A stretch of DNA of 64,000 nt from assembly GCF_014284125.1 (NCBI RefSeq), contig NZ_JACOFX010000004.1, positions 1 to 64,000 on the forward strand, given 5' to 3'. The notes beneath the pieces were generated by a model. That model had not been told where the DNA came from. It ran no database searches and saw nothing but the letters and a program-made list of their open reading frames with translations. The translations under genes and the position numbers were made by a program. Each line of letters starts with the position of its first letter. Positions within the stretch are counted from its first letter, which is position 1. Shown in pieces: positions 49,236 through 59,473 of the stretch. This DNA comes from Undibacterium umbellatum. GTDB taxonomy: Bacteria; Pseudomonadota; Gammaproteobacteria; Burkholderiales; Burkholderiaceae_D.

Positions 49236-49562
49236 TTTTACTAACCTAAGCAGTGAACGTGGAGTACGCTGAGCAGCGAAACACACAAGACCAAAAAACT
49301 CACCACAGAGACACAGAGACACAGAGGAAGGAAAGACTGCTTGCAAGCAGTCTTTGTTCCGCAGGCATGCGGTATACCGCACGAATTCTCTGATGCACCA
49401 AAGAGGAATGCAAGAGACTAAAAGAAGATATTGCCTGGTATTTTCTATGCCCACCGCCCCCTCTGTGTCTCTGTGCCTCTGTGGTGAGATTGTTGGTCTT
49501 GCTTTCACCAAGAAAAGAATGGGCGTTTTGCCAGACAGCATCTCAAAACGCCCATCCCATCT
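49236..49562. other. Spacer containing a MITE-like inverted-repeat element
   Basis: Almost all of the spacer is the inverted-repeat element at 49287-49500. No coding region. Confidence 0.7.
49287..49500. mobile_element. MITE-like element with approximately 42-bp inverted repeats
   Basis: The left arm AAGACCAAAAAACTCACCAC through AGACACAGAGG (49287-49327) is repeated in inverted form at about 49459-49500 (CCTCTGTGTCTCTGTGCCTC through TTGGTCTT), with only a few mismatches. Inside is a perfect 24-bp palindrome, AAAGACTGCTTG joined to CAAGCAGTCTTT (49332-49355). The 214-bp element has no transposase. It separates the second kinase from the convergent M64 peptidase gene, so it may also act as a bidirectional terminator. 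Confidence 0.75.
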
Positions 49563-51179
49563 CTACTGCGGTGGGAACAAATACGTCACCGAGTAATTGC
49601 CACTGCCAGAATACGATTTGACTTGCACATAGTAGTAGCCGGCCGTGCCAGCGTAGTTGATAGACTCGGTCGATGTGCTGCCTTCGCTGCTGGCTACCTT
49701 GGTCCAGGCGCTGCCTGAATATTTGTAGAGGTAGAGGTCAAAGTCGGTGCCCGCTGGCCCGCTCAGTTGTATGCTGAAGGTGCCGCTGCCTGCCTGGATA
49801 TAGCCGGGTGATGCGCTGGGTGCATTGGCTGTCGCGCCGTTGGTCAGGGAACCTGTCTGGGTGACCAGGCCGCCTGTAGGCTGTCCGTATGAAGCAAACA
49901 CGGCCCTCGCCAGTCCTTCGTTAACGGCATGCCATGGATAGCCAAGCGTGCGCATGCGTGAATTTTCTGTGGGGCGGTATTTCCCTGTCTTGCAATATTG
50001 CGCGCCCTGGAAGGTACCAACCGTACCATTGGGATATTGCCCCAGGCCGGTCGGCACGGCAGTTGTAGAGGCGATTAAGCGCCCCCATTTGACATTGCGC
50101 GTGCCGTTGAGTGAGACGTTACTCGAAGTCGGCTCTGCCCCCTGGTTGCAGGTGCCATAATCATATTCGTCGGCCAGTGCAAAGGCGGTGTGGCCAATCT
50201 CATGCAGGGCAATTTCTACGGACTGGGCATTCATCGACAAGGTAGCGATTTCACCGCCAGAGCCGCCATAGCGCGTGGAGTTGGACACGACGACGATAAC
50301 ATCGCGCTGGTCAGGCGCGAGCACAGAACCGATGATGTTGTACACCTTGGTCGAATTCACGCAGAGCAGGCGGTCGATGTTATAGCAATAAAAGCTGCCA
50401 TCCATGGCGGTGTCGCGGTAAACACCTTTATCCGGCTCATCGGCTCCGGATTGATTACTGGCGACATCGACACGGTGTACATTCATGCTGGCGCGGTTGG
50501 CGACAAACAGAGGGTCGGCCAGAAAACCATCTATCACTCTCTGCGCGTCAGTACGCCATTTGCCCATCTCGGCAGCGGTATATCCGTCGCCAACAAAGAC
50601 CAGATCCATGCGCGCATTTGCCGGACCATTATTGACGATGGTGGTGACAGTTGCAGCAGGTGGCGGGGCCCGCATGCGTGCCAACTGGCTGCTGCGCAGC
50701 ATTTTTTCCAGCGCAGCACGGCCAAATACGGTCTGCTGCGGTGGTACAGGTGTCATACGAGTATCGCCCGCGGCCCCCATGGATTGCTGCAGGATTTCTA
50801 TGCTGGCGATCTTTGCATCAAAAGGCATCGACACCTCAAAGACACCGTCTGCCTGCCTGACTTGCTGAGACACTTCAATGGCCCCGGTTTTGGGGTCGAA
50901 AGCTTCTATATGACGCTGCTGTGCATTCCTCACCAGCACTTCATGGATGACAGCCCCCTGTGCATTTTTGGCGACGACGCGCCACTTCTCTGTCTGGCCG
51001 CCATCTGCCAAGCTGGGCGTCAGGGCAAATTCGCCAAGCTCGGCGTGAACTGGTGTAAAACTGGCGCTCTGCCTGCCATCGCTATAAGCAACACGCAAGG
51101 AGATATTCCCGGCATGTGCAGTGCTGATTTGAACTGCCATTGCTGCAACGAACATCAAAATAAGTTTGATCGCATTCAT
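49563..51179 (-). CDS. Secreted M64-family metallopeptidase with PPC domain
   Basis: A 538-residue protein from the ATG at 51179 (GGAG five bases upstream; the frame is open to 51278). The signal peptide ends TAHAG. The M64 catalytic domain has VFVGDGYTAAEM, MNVHRVDVASNQSGAD, and the zinc motif LHEIGHTAFALADEYD (HExxH with the downstream Asp/Glu). A C-terminal bacterial pre-peptidase domain (PPC, about 440-538: GTFSIQLSGPAGTDFDLYLY, GYYYVQVKSYSGSGNYSVTY) is typical of secreted peptidases and is usually cleaved off. M64 includes clostridial IgA protease, but most members have unknown targets. Confidence 0.88.
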   Translation of the reverse strand: MNAIKLILMFVAAMAVQISTAHAGNISLRVAYSDGRQSASFTPVHAELGEFALTPSLADGGQTEKWRVVAKNAQGAVIHEVLVRNAQQRHIEAFDPKTGAIEVSQQVRQADGVFEVSMPFDAKIASIEILQQSMGAAGDTRMTPVPPQQTVFGRAALEKMLRSSQLARMRAPPPAATVTTIVNNGPANARMDLVFVGDGYTAAEMGKWRTDAQRVIDGFLADPLFVANRASMNVHRVDVASNQSGADEPDKGVYRDTAMDGSFYCYNIDRLLCVNSTKVYNIIGSVLAPDQRDVIVVVSNSTRYGGSGGEIATLSMNAQSVEIALHEIGHTAFALADEYDYGTCNQGAEPTSSNVSLNGTRNVKWGRLIASTTAVPTGLGQYPNGTVGTFQGAQYCKTGKYRPTENSRMRTLGYPWHAVNEGLARAVFASYGQPTGGLVTQTGSLTNGATANAPSASPGYIQAGSGTFSIQLSGPAGTDFDLYLYKYSGSAWTKVASSEGSTSTESINYAGTAGYYYVQVKSYSGSGNYSVTYLFPPQ

Positions 51180-51451
51180 ACGGTCTCCGAATAAAATAGG
51201 GTGAATGTAAGAACTTCGTGCTGATTGAATGGAACGTTCCTGCCGGAAGAAGTTGGCAAGAGGGCAGACGCTGCGCAAGTTGTCGGCAGCTGGAGATCAG
51301 TATAGTAAACTGGGTAGAATAAACAGCAATTAATGTAAGCAGTTGTGAATGCTGGTGATGCTTGTCAGACGCATGCTATTTGACGCGAGTATAAGATTTG
51401 ACAATGCAACAGAAATCAAATGGCCATCTGCAAGATGCCTGACAACATACC

Positions 51452-53782
51452 CTACCTATTGGTGGTAACAGGCAAATCCAGTTCTGCCCCATACACCCGT
51501 ATCAAGTCATCGACATGCAGTGGCCTGCTCAGCACAAAGCCCTGTATCAGCGTGTCGCCAAACTGCCGCAAGAATGCCAGTTGATTGTCCGTCTCCACGC
51601 CTTCAGCAATCACATTCAAATGCAGGTTACGGCCCAGTTCTATGATGGTGCGGACGATGGCGCGGTCTTCGCTTTGCTGGGGCAGGCCCATGATGAAAGA
51701 GCGGTCTATCTTCATCGAGGAGATGGGCAGGTTTTTTAAATGAGCGAGTGAAGAATAACCCATGCCAAAATCGTCGAGGCTGATGCCAAAGCCCATACGC
51801 CGCAACATACTCATAATGGGGATGACGTGGTCTGGCTGTTGCATGAGCATGCTCTCTGTCAGTTCCAGGCAGAGGTGGTGTGGTTTGATGCCGGATTTAT
51901 CGACGATGGCGCGCAATTCGTCGGGCAAGGTGCTGGAGGTGAATTCAGAGGCGGCCATGTTGACATGTACCTTTAAATTCTCAAAGCCAGAGCGGTGCAG
52001 GCGTGCCAGGTCATGACAGGCGCGGTGTACTACCCAGTTGCCGATCTGGATGATGAGACGGCTTTCTTCTGCGATGGGGATAAAAATATCCGGGCGCACG
52101 ATGTCGCCATTGGCGCGGCGCCAGCGTATCAGGGCTTCTATGGCATGAATCTGACCGTTACCAGCGAAGATGGGCTGGTATTCCAGATACAGGTCATCGT
52201 CGGCGATGGCCTGATGCAGCTCTGCCTCCATGGTCAGGCGTTGGGCCAGGTCGGATTGCTGTACGGCCAGGGTGTATGAGGTGCTGCTGGAAAAATAACT
52301 GACGGCATTACGGCCGCTTTTCTTGATACGGTACATGGCGGTGTCCGCACCCCGCAATAGCTCAGGCCCGGTCAGGCCATTGTCGGGATAGATGCTGATG
52401 CCTATGCTGGCAGACACGGCAAGCTCATGGCCATTGAACATGAAAGGCAATTGCGCTGCATGCAGCACTTGCTTGACTAGGCGATCAAGCTGTTCATTGA
52501 AGAGTGTCTCAGAACCATCGGGCTGGTACAGGATGGCAAACTCATCGCCACCCAGCCTGCCGACCAGTTTGCCCGGTATGGCCAAAGCTTGCAGACGCTG
52601 TGAAAAACCACGCAGGACAACATTGCCAGCCTCATGACCAAAGGCGTCATTAACAGGCTTGAAACGGTCAAGGTCAATAAAAATAAGGCCAAATACTGCA
52701 CCGTTGACGGCACTGCGCTTGCAGGTGCTGTCGAGTATCTGGTAAAAATGGCTGCGGTTGGCCAGCTCGGTCAGGCCATCAATTTGTGCCAGCAGGCGTA
52801 TGGTTTCCTGCTGCTCCAATCGTTGCGCTGTCTGTGCAATCAGTGCGCCTATGGTGGCTGAGAGCGTCGGCAATTGTGCTTCGCTCTGACGTGTCAAGTG
52901 ACTATAAAATTCCAGCACACCGGGGCAGTGGCGTTCACCTTCGTCTGTGATATAGGCAACCGGGAAGATATAACCAGAACGTAACTGGCAACGGCTAGCA
53001 CTTTGATTGCGCAAGAAATCTTCATCGCCATCCATGTTCTCTACCCAGCGTGGCTCACCTTGCTGCCACACCTGCCCTACCAGTCCTATGCCTGGTCGCA
53101 CCTGCATGGCCTGACTATCCTGGGTAAACATGGTCAGGGACTCATGTTGCGCATGCCAGTAATTTTGCAAGCTGAGTTTGCGCTCGCCCTGGCTGTCGGT
53201 CTCTACAGCCCAATAGGCACCCCAGTCCCAGCCCAGGTTTTGACACACGAGCTGGATGACTTTGGTAACGGCACTGCCTATGGAATCTGCGCCAACAAAC
53301 AAGCGCGTGCTTTCGAAACTGAGCCGTTCGCGCATGGCCGCATGTTTGGCCGCCGTAATGTCAGTCAGTATGCCTTCGCAAAGTTCGTGGGTATGCGCTC
53401 TGGCAATTGATGTCAGGCGCAACCAGCGCAAGCCGCTGCCCTCAATAAAAATGCGGCACTCCCATTCCAGCGAAGTGCGCCTGGCATCAACGCTTTGCAG
53501 GAAGCCATAGCCTTGGCGCATGTCTTCCAGCAGCACCCTGTTAAAACTGCTCGCAGGGCTGGCATGCCAGCCTGCCTGCACACCCAACAGGGTGGCAGCA
53601 GCCATAGACAAGACCATTTCTTCGCTGCCAGGATGAAACCACCAGCGCCCAAAAGCCGCAGCCTGCTCGACCGGATCAAGCACCGACGCCTGCGCCAGCA
53701 AGGCAAGCAGTTCAGGCGTGGTGCAGTGTTCTACATACTCTGGCAGGAATGAAAGAGAGGACAGTGGAGTAGAGTCATGCAT
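51452..53782 (-). CDS. PAS-GAF-GGDEF-EAL c-di-GMP protein
   Basis: About 776 residues from the ATG at 53782 (MHDSTPLSSL). The frame opens at 53848 and the start is not certain. A PAS-like N-terminal part (30-150), a GAF domain (about 165-330), GGDEF (about 345-510, with LVGRLGGDEFAIL intact) and EAL (about 525-770, HAIEALIRWRR, LELTESMLMQQP, LDDFGMGYSSLAHL) are recognisable. Both catalytic motifs are conserved; one domain may be regulatory. It is a cytoplasmic sensor. It is not in an operon with the preceding genes. Confidence 0.85.
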   Translation of the reverse strand: MHDSTPLSSLSFLPEYVEHCTTPELLALLAQASVLDPVEQAAAFGRWWFHPGSEEMVLSMAAATLLGVQAGWHASPASSFNRVLLEDMRQGYGFLQSVDARRTSLEWECRIFIEGSGLRWLRLTSIARAHTHELCEGILTDITAAKHAAMRERLSFESTRLFVGADSIGSAVTKVIQLVCQNLGWDWGAYWAVETDSQGERKLSLQNYWHAQHESLTMFTQDSQAMQVRPGIGLVGQVWQQGEPRWVENMDGDEDFLRNQSASRCQLRSGYIFPVAYITDEGERHCPGVLEFYSHLTRQSEAQLPTLSATIGALIAQTAQRLEQQETIRLLAQIDGLTELANRSHFYQILDSTCKRSAVNGAVFGLIFIDLDRFKPVNDAFGHEAGNVVLRGFSQRLQALAIPGKLVGRLGGDEFAILYQPDGSETLFNEQLDRLVKQVLHAAQLPFMFNGHELAVSASIGISIYPDNGLTGPELLRGADTAMYRIKKSGRNAVSYFSSSTSYTLAVQQSDLAQRLTMEAELHQAIADDDLYLEYQPIFAGNGQIHAIEALIRWRRANGDIVRPDIFIPIAEESRLIIQIGNWVVHRACHDLARLHRSGFENLKVHVNMAASEFTSSTLPDELRAIVDKSGIKPHHLCLELTESMLMQQPDHVIPIMSMLRRMGFGISLDDFGMGYSSLAHLKNLPISSMKIDRSFIMGLPQQSEDRAIVRTIIELGRNLHLNVIAEGVETDNQLAFLRQFGDTLIQGFVLSRPLHVDDLIRVYGAELDLPVTTNR

Positions 53783-53991
53783 GGTGAGAAATACGTCCTG
53801 ATATGCAATGGGATATTTATCACCAGCAATTTTTGTACCACTGCACAAGGCAATAATGCTGGTTTGTAGTGCGTAAAGGCCTGACTATCTGAGCGCAAAC
53901 CCGGTTTCTTATCGAGAGAGCATCAGCGCCCAAGAAAAGTACATCAAAAGCGCACCAAAATCGTACAAAAAGCTTGCCTCTCTATACCTGC

Positions 53992-54024
53992 AAAAAAACC
54001 AGGGTAACAACCCTGGCTTTTTTC
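53992..54024. terminator. Bidirectional Rho-independent terminator
   Basis: CCAGGGT (53999-54005) and ACCCTGG (54010-54016) form a stem with loop AACA, flanked by seven As to the left and a T-run to the right. It ends the MCP transcript on the minus strand. Confidence 0.85.
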
Positions 54025-54075
54025 CTGACTCTGTCTTTACTTGCCAGGGTCTAAGCAATTGCCTGCGCAAGCGCC

Positions 54076-55755
54076 TCAAGCGGCCTTGTACTGTAATTGC
54101 CTGGCTTTCGGTTTTGTGCCTGCGGCCGAAACTGGCATCGCCCCGTCTGCGCGGTGCACGCTGACCTGCCTGGCGTGAGCGGAAACCACACTACCGTCAT
54201 TCAGCTTGAAAACGCTGATGGCTTGTTGCAGATGCTTGCTTTCTTCAGCAAGGCTACCAGAAGATGCAGCGGCCTCTTCCACCATGGCTGCATTTTGTTG
54301 TGTCAGTTCGTCCATTTGGGTAATGGCCTGGTTCATTTGCTCTACACCATCGCTCTGTTCACGGCTGGCATTGCTGATTTCATGAATAATGCTCGTGACA
54401 TTTTGCACTGAGGTCACCAGTTGCGACATGGTACTGGTTGCTTCTTCAACCAGTTTATTGCCCGTGCCGACCTTGCTCATGGAGTCGCCGATGAGTGTCT
54501 TGATCTCTTTGGCGGCACCGGCAGAGCGTTGGGCAAGATTGCGCACTTCACTGGCAACCACCGCAAAGCCACGCCCCTGCTCACCAGCGCGGGCTGCCTC
54601 TACTGCCGCATTCAGTGCCAGGATATTAGTCTGGAAGGCAATGCCGTCAATCAGGCTGATAATGTTCTCTATACTTTTTGCCGAGTCGCTGATTTCATGC
54701 ATGGTGGTGCCCACCTTATTGACCATCTCACCACCTTGCTGCGCCACCCTGGAGGTGGCTTCTGCGAGTTGGCTTGCTTGCGCCGAACTATCCGAATTTT
54801 GCTTGATGGTAGATGCAAACTGCTCCATGCTGGCGGCAGTTTCCTGCAAGCTCGATGCCTGGGATTCTGTGCGGTTGGACAGGTCCATATTGCCGTCTGC
54901 AATCTCCCTGCTGCCCCTGGCAATGGAATTGACGTTACTACGAACGTCATTAATGATGGCAACAAGATTGATATTCATCTGCCGCATGGCTTGCATGAGT
55001 TGCCCCATGTCACTGTTATCGCCCTTGGGGACGACTGCAGTCAGGTCACCACCTGCCATGGTGCGGGCAGCCTGAACGGCTTGCTGTAAAGGCTTCAGGT
55101 AAGCACGATGAATGGCAAAACCATTCCAGGCGATCAATGCGCTGGCCAGGCACAAGATGGCCAGGTCAAACAACTGCAAGCCAGAGCGCATGAAGTGCGC
55201 CACACTGCCAGCCGCGACGACGGCAAAGATGGCCAGCATGCCCAGGGTGAGCCTCGCCGTACCAGACATTTCCAGCCCACGTTGTATCCTACCCTTCAGG
55301 CCGGTCTGTACCAGTTGCCCATGATGCAGTTTCATGCTGCCACTCTTGTCTTCACGCATGCGCTGGTACAGTTTTTCTGCATCATCAATCTCGGCACGGC
55401 TGGGCTTGGTCCTGACCGACATATAACCAACTACCTGATTCTTTTCGATGACGGGCGTAACGTTCGCCCTTACCCAATAGTGGTCGCCATTTTTGCAACG
55501 GTTCTTGACCATGGCATCCCACTGGCGGCCTTCCTTGACAGTACTCCACATATCGGCAAACGCCTGGACGGGCATATCTGGATGGCGTACCAGATTATGC
55601 GGCGAACCGATCAGCTCATGCTCTTCAAAACCGCTGATTTCAATAAAGGTGGGATTGCAATACTGGATATTGCCCTGGAGATCCGTTTTGGAAACGATGG
55701 ACTGCCCGTCTTTCACTTCAACTTCTTTTCCGCTGACTGGTTGATTATTGCGCAT
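54076..55755 (-). CDS. Aer-like methyl-accepting chemotaxis protein
   Basis: A 559-residue protein. The N-terminal PAS domain (about 15-130, [43 protein letters not shown]) is of the Aer energy-taxis type. Two hydrophobic segments (about 165-205) anchor it without a periplasmic ligand domain. HAMP and the signalling hairpin follow, with the invariant [20 protein letters not shown]. It lacks a C-terminal NWETF-type pentapeptide. It probably senses redox or oxygen and pairs with the CheW gene immediately upstream on the same strand. Confidence 0.9.
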   Translation of the reverse strand: MRNNQPVSGKEVEVKDGQSIVSKTDLQGNIQYCNPTFIEISGFEEHELIGSPHNLVRHPDMPVQAFADMWSTVKEGRQWDAMVKNRCKNGDHYWVRANVTPVIEKNQVVGYMSVRTKPSRAEIDDAEKLYQRMREDKSGSMKLHHGQLVQTGLKGRIQRGLEMSGTARLTLGMLAIFAVVAAGSVAHFMRSGLQLFDLAILCLASALIAWNGFAIHRAYLKPLQQAVQAARTMAGGDLTAVVPKGDNSDMGQLMQAMRQMNINLVAIINDVRSNVNSIARGSREIADGNMDLSNRTESQASSLQETAASMEQFASTIKQNSDSSAQASQLAEATSRVAQQGGEMVNKVGTTMHEISDSAKSIENIISLIDGIAFQTNILALNAAVEAARAGEQGRGFAVVASEVRNLAQRSAGAAKEIKTLIGDSMSKVGTGNKLVEEATSTMSQLVTSVQNVTSIIHEISNASREQSDGVEQMNQAITQMDELTQQNAAMVEEAAASSGSLAEESKHLQQAISVFKLNDGSVVSAHARQVSVHRADGAMPVSAAGTKPKARQLQYKAA

Positions 55756-55851
55756 GGGAGCTCACCTCTTCAAGAAATTGCGACGACATTGACCCACGAT
55801 GACAGAATAGCTGCGACACCTATCTACATGAAATCCAGATGCTTTTTTACG

Positions 55852-56343
55852 TCAGGCGGTGGCAGTGGCGACGTCCAATTCCTTGTCCTGCAGCAGCGCA
55901 TCCAAATTAATCAGGATTAACATGCGATCGTCTTGCAGCCCAAGCCCTGTGACGTAGTCTGCATTGAAATCGGTGTTGAAACTGGGTGCTGGTTTGATTT
56001 GCTCTGGGGTAAGCGTGGTCACGTCAGAGACGCCATCAACGACAATACCCACCATGCGGTTTGATGAATGCAAGATAATGACGACCGTTGTATCGTCATA
56101 GCTTGCCGTACCCAGCTTGAGGCGGATACGCATGTCAAAGATAGGGATGATGACGCCACGCAAATTGACGACACCTTTGAGATAAGCAGGCGCACCAGCA
56201 ATGGTGCTGACTGGCTCGTAGCCACGTAGTTCCTGCACTTTCTGGATATCCACACCATACTCTTCGCCGCCTAGGCGAAAGGCGAGAAACTCGCAGGGTG
56301 AATCTGAAAAATCGTTTGCCTGGGTGTCAGGATGTGTTGACAT
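55852..56343 (-). CDS. cheW: CheW chemotaxis coupling protein
   Basis: A 163-residue protein from the ATG at 56343 (GGAG six bases upstream). CheW motifs: LAFRLGGEEYGVDIQKVQEL, YLKGVVNLRGVIIPIFDMRI, GIVVDGVSDVTTLTPEQIKP and ILINLDALLQ. It links receptors to CheA. No cheA, cheY-cluster or flagellar genes are in the window, so this is a receptor-coupled satellite cheW. Cotranscription with the MCP (96-bp gap) is likely. Confidence 0.9.
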   Translation of the reverse strand: MSTHPDTQANDFSDSPCEFLAFRLGGEEYGVDIQKVQELRGYEPVSTIAGAPAYLKGVVNLRGVIIPIFDMRIRLKLGTASYDDTTVVIILHSSNRMVGIVVDGVSDVTTLTPEQIKPAPSFNTDFNADYVTGLGLQDDRMLILINLDALLQDKELDVATATA

Positions 56344-56830
56344 GCTGTGCTCCAAATCCGCTGCTATCACCAGTCACGAAAGCTCGTGCCCGATTAAAAA
56401 TCCGCACACCATTTTGGTGCTATGGACGCATTTTGTATCTATACAAAATCGATGGATCTGGGCCTGACCCCTGGTGCAGATCAGCGCACAATCAGGCTCT
56501 TGCGCCGGAAAACAAACGGGGACAGGTTCTGCCTGTACTCAACAATCTCTGCCCCAATATTTATTATGGCGCGCACAAGAATACACGTATTGCTTTACAT
56601 CAATATCTACATGCTTCAATGAGCCATGTTTTTCATATGGTTTTATATTTTACTAATGTTTGCTGTTTCTTATATTAGCAACAATAATTAAATTTAACAG
56701 GTAATTTAGCATTAAATGATAAATAAACCACAAAAAAGCCAGAGCACCCGCCCTGGCTTTTTTGACTTGCTTGCAGACAACAGGCAAACCCAACTACCGC
56801 CTGCCCATCATCTGCCATTACTACATGGCC
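56344..56830. other. Spacer with the EF-G terminator
   Basis: Only the terminator at 56732-56763 is recognisable. The promoter of the cheW-MCP pair should be at the left of this segment. It is otherwise AT-rich without supported genes. Confidence 0.6.
56732..56763. terminator. Terminator of the EF-G gene
   Basis: AAAAAAGCCAG (56732-56742) and CTGGCTTTTTT (56753-56763) pair perfectly around a 10-base loop, 68 bases from the EF-G stop. The A/T tails on both sides allow bidirectional action. Confidence 0.8.
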
Positions 56831-58918
56831 TTACACAAACGACGCCTCATTCACATCACAAGCCGCATGCCTTGCATACGTCGCACTGGCAAACGCCCTG
56901 CCCTGTGACAAGGAACGCAAGTCGTTCGTATGGCCGAACAACCTGGTCAAAGGCACATCAGCCACGACTTCAACACGGCCTGTGTTCTCGGTGATGCCCA
57001 AGACACGGCCACTGCGTTTTTGCAAGTCGCCGATAACGTCGCCCGTGTTAATGGCGGGAGCATCAACAGTCACTTTCATGACCGGTTCAAGCAAGACCGG
57101 TTTGGCCTTGCGCAAGCCTGCCAGCACCGCTTCTTTGGCGGCGATGATGAAAGCCATTTCGTTACTGTCAACGGCATGGAAATCACCATCAAGCAAAGTG
57201 ACTTTGACGCCAGTCACTTTTTGCCCAAGCGGGCCTTGTTGCATGGCCTGCTGCACGCCTTTTTCAACAGCCGGGAAAAACGCCGTTGGTATCACGCCGC
57301 CCTTGACGACATTGGCAAAGGCAAACTCGCCTTCATCAAGCAACTCAAGCCGCACAACAACGCGGGCATACATGCCCTTGCCACCGTTTTGCTTGTCCAG
57401 CTTGCCTTCTGCTTCGACCACAGGCAGGCCCATGGTTTCCTTGTAAGCCACATGCGGCGCACCGACACGTATATCCACCGCTGCTTCACGGCGAGCACGC
57501 TCCAGCACCACATCCAGATGCAATTCACCCATGCCCCACAAGATGGTCTCGCCAGTTTCGACATTATTTTCCAGACGCAAAGACGGGTCTTCACGACGGA
57601 ACTTGTCTAGCACTGCCAACATCTTGGCACGGTCAGTACCACTGCCGGGCTCAACCGCCAGCGCCACCACAGGCTCGCCAGCATGAATGGTTTCCAGCGT
57701 CCACGGCTGCGACTTGCCAGACAGGGTTTGGCCTGTCAGCGCGTCTTTCAGGTTGGCGATGGCGATGATACTGCCCGCTGTTGCCTCAGCCACCGACGTA
57801 CGTTTGTCAGCATGCACGACATACAGACGGCCTATGCGCACAGGTGCATCGAGAGTCGCATTCCAGATGGTTGCACCTTCATGCAAACTACCACCATAAA
57901 TACGCACAAACGCAAGCGAGCCATGTTCATCATGCGTGACCTTGAACACCAGCGCCGCCAGAGGATCAGCATCGCCAGTTGCCACGGTCACACTGTCACC
58001 GTTCAGCGTTGCCACAGGAGCAGCGCGGTCATCAGGTGCAGGCAGCCAGGCTATCACGGCATCAAGCAGCGGCTCTATACCTGCGTTTTTATACGCAGAA
58101 CCTGCCAGCATGGGCGTGGCTTTTCTGGCCAGCGTCAGTGTACGCAAACCTTGCAATATTTCTGCTTGGCTGAGCGTGTCATTCGCCAGATAAACATCCG
58201 TCAGCACATCACTCGCTTCTGCTGCAACCGAGGCTGCATACGCATAGGCCGCCAGCGCTTGCGCCTGCAATTCTGCGGGCAAAGCCAGCACCGTCATATT
58301 GCCCTTGGCATCCCATTGCAGCAGACGCTGTTGCAAGACATCAATGACGCCACCAAACTCATCCGCTGCACCGACAGGTATCGCCAGCGGCACAGGTCGC
58401 GCACCCAGTTGCTTGCGCACTTGTTCTGTGACGCGGGCAAAGTCAGCGCCGGTCTGGTCCATCTTGTTGACGAAGATGATCATCGGCACGCCATGTTTCT
58501 CGGCCTGGTGCCAGACAGTCTCGGTCTGCGGCTGCACGCCAGCCACGCCGGACAAAACGGTGATGGCACCGTCCAGCACGCGCAGGGAGCGTTCAACTTC
58601 AATCGCAAAGTCGATGTGGCCTGGTGTATCAATCAGCGTGAATTCATGACCGTTCCAGACGCAGCGGGTCGCCGCTGCACCAATGGTGATGCCGCGTTCT
58701 TTTTCCAGTGCCATGGTGTCCATGGTGGCATTGCCTTCATGGACTTCGCCAGTACGGTGGATTTCGCCAGTTTTAAACAGGATGCGTTCAGACAGCGTGG
58801 TCTTGCCAGCGTCTATATGCGCGATGATGCCAAAGTTGCGCCAGTTGTTGCGCACATTGTTGAGCGCAGAGTGAGCAGATGCCTTGTTGGAAGCGGCACG
58901 GGGGACAGTGTTCGTCAT
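56831..58918 (-). CDS. fusA: Elongation factor G paralogue
   Basis: A 695-residue translational GTPase with the EF-G layout: P-loop GIIAHIDAGKTTLSERIL, switch I with KERGITIGAAATRCVWNG, switch II LIDTPGHIDFAIEVERSLRV, and NKMD for guanine binding, then domains II-V with the GMGELHLDVVLERARREA stretch and GVKVTLLDGDFHAVDSNEMA. The gene stands alone, without rpsL, rpsG or tuf, which normally accompany the primary fusA in Proteobacteria, so it is likely a second EF-G (EF-G2/FusB-type role in recycling or stress). The C-terminus NEASFV lacks the usual 'YxxVP' end. Confidence 0.8.
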   Translation of the reverse strand: MTNTVPRAASNKASAHSALNNVRNNWRNFGIIAHIDAGKTTLSERILFKTGEIHRTGEVHEGNATMDTMALEKERGITIGAAATRCVWNGHEFTLIDTPGHIDFAIEVERSLRVLDGAITVLSGVAGVQPQTETVWHQAEKHGVPMIIFVNKMDQTGADFARVTEQVRKQLGARPVPLAIPVGAADEFGGVIDVLQQRLLQWDAKGNMTVLALPAELQAQALAAYAYAASVAAEASDVLTDVYLANDTLSQAEILQGLRTLTLARKATPMLAGSAYKNAGIEPLLDAVIAWLPAPDDRAAPVATLNGDSVTVATGDADPLAALVFKVTHDEHGSLAFVRIYGGSLHEGATIWNATLDAPVRIGRLYVVHADKRTSVAEATAGSIIAIANLKDALTGQTLSGKSQPWTLETIHAGEPVVALAVEPGSGTDRAKMLAVLDKFRREDPSLRLENNVETGETILWGMGELHLDVVLERARREAAVDIRVGAPHVAYKETMGLPVVEAEGKLDKQNGGKGMYARVVVRLELLDEGEFAFANVVKGGVIPTAFFPAVEKGVQQAMQQGPLGQKVTGVKVTLLDGDFHAVDSNEMAFIIAAKEAVLAGLRKAKPVLLEPVMKVTVDAPAINTGDVIGDLQKRSGRVLGITENTGRVEVVADVPLTRLFGHTNDLRSLSQGRAFASATYARHAACDVNEASFV

Positions 58919-59163
58919 GATGGGTCTTTCTACATAGCGAGCGGTCGTGGGTTGTCTTGGTGACAGCGCCGCGGGGCCATGCGACCACCCTCATTTCAGT
59001 GGACCCGCGCGCGTTCTACATCTGCTGACTTCATGTTATATGGCTCCTCAATGAGAGAATGTTTGCTTCAAATGGCACTACAAAGTGCTGACTAAAATGG
59101 TGCTCAGTTTTTGGTTATCAAGGGCAAAAACAGAGCGCCGAAAACAAAGTACTGGAAAACAAA

Positions 59164-59189
59164 AAAGGCCCTTGTGGGCCTTTGTTTTT
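59164..59189 (+). terminator. Orphan Rho-independent terminator
   Basis: AAGGCCC and GGGCCTT form the stem with loop TTGT, and a T-run follows on the plus strand (59184-59189). Ahead of it, six As would serve the minus strand. There is no annotated gene to terminate in either direction. Confidence 0.6.
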
Positions 59190-59411
59190 TCCTGATGCTA
59201 TCTGATCAGAGTTTCAACGGGCACACATCAGCGGCCCCGGGATGTCGTCTGACATGCCGGGAGGGCGGAGGTAAAAAAGAGTATGCTCAGTGTTTTCATC
59301 CGAATAGAATAATCCTGTTTTTGCAGCTTGTCAAATAGGGAGGCAAAAATTTCGGAGAAGGAGTGAAGTTTGCGTGAATCATCATTTCTGCACATTCATC
59401 TACTAGCAATT

Positions 59412-59435
59412 GCATATTTATTAGATAAAATGCAT
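59412..59435 (+). promoter_or_regulatory. Candidate operator of the toxin-antitoxin operon
   Basis: TGCATATTTAT (59412-59422) and ATAAAATGCA (59426-59435) form an imperfect inverted repeat about 40 bases upstream of the antitoxin ATG. Toxin-antitoxin operons are normally autoregulated by such sites. Confidence 0.4.
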
Positions 59436-59473
59436 AATTCAGTCATCGAATACAGTTCAGCAGAAAGTATTTA

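Larger units (their letters stand above)
58919..59473. other. Structured spacer between EF-G and toxin-antitoxin genes
   Basis: Contains a terminator-like hairpin (59164-59189), a second stem CCCGGGATGTC with GACATGCCGGG (about 59235-59261) and an operator-like inverted repeat (59412-59435). No coding region is supported. The first hairpin does not follow any annotated gene, so a small RNA or leader is possible. Confidence 0.5.

Noticed and set aside
50190..51194. 334-codon plus-strand frame antisense to the M64 peptidase
   Set aside because: Overlaps the peptidase entirely and lacks recognisable motifs.
57683..58963. 426-codon plus-strand frame across EF-G
   Set aside because: Antisense shadow of a clear EF-G gene, rich in His/Arg/Cys and without a recognisable domain.
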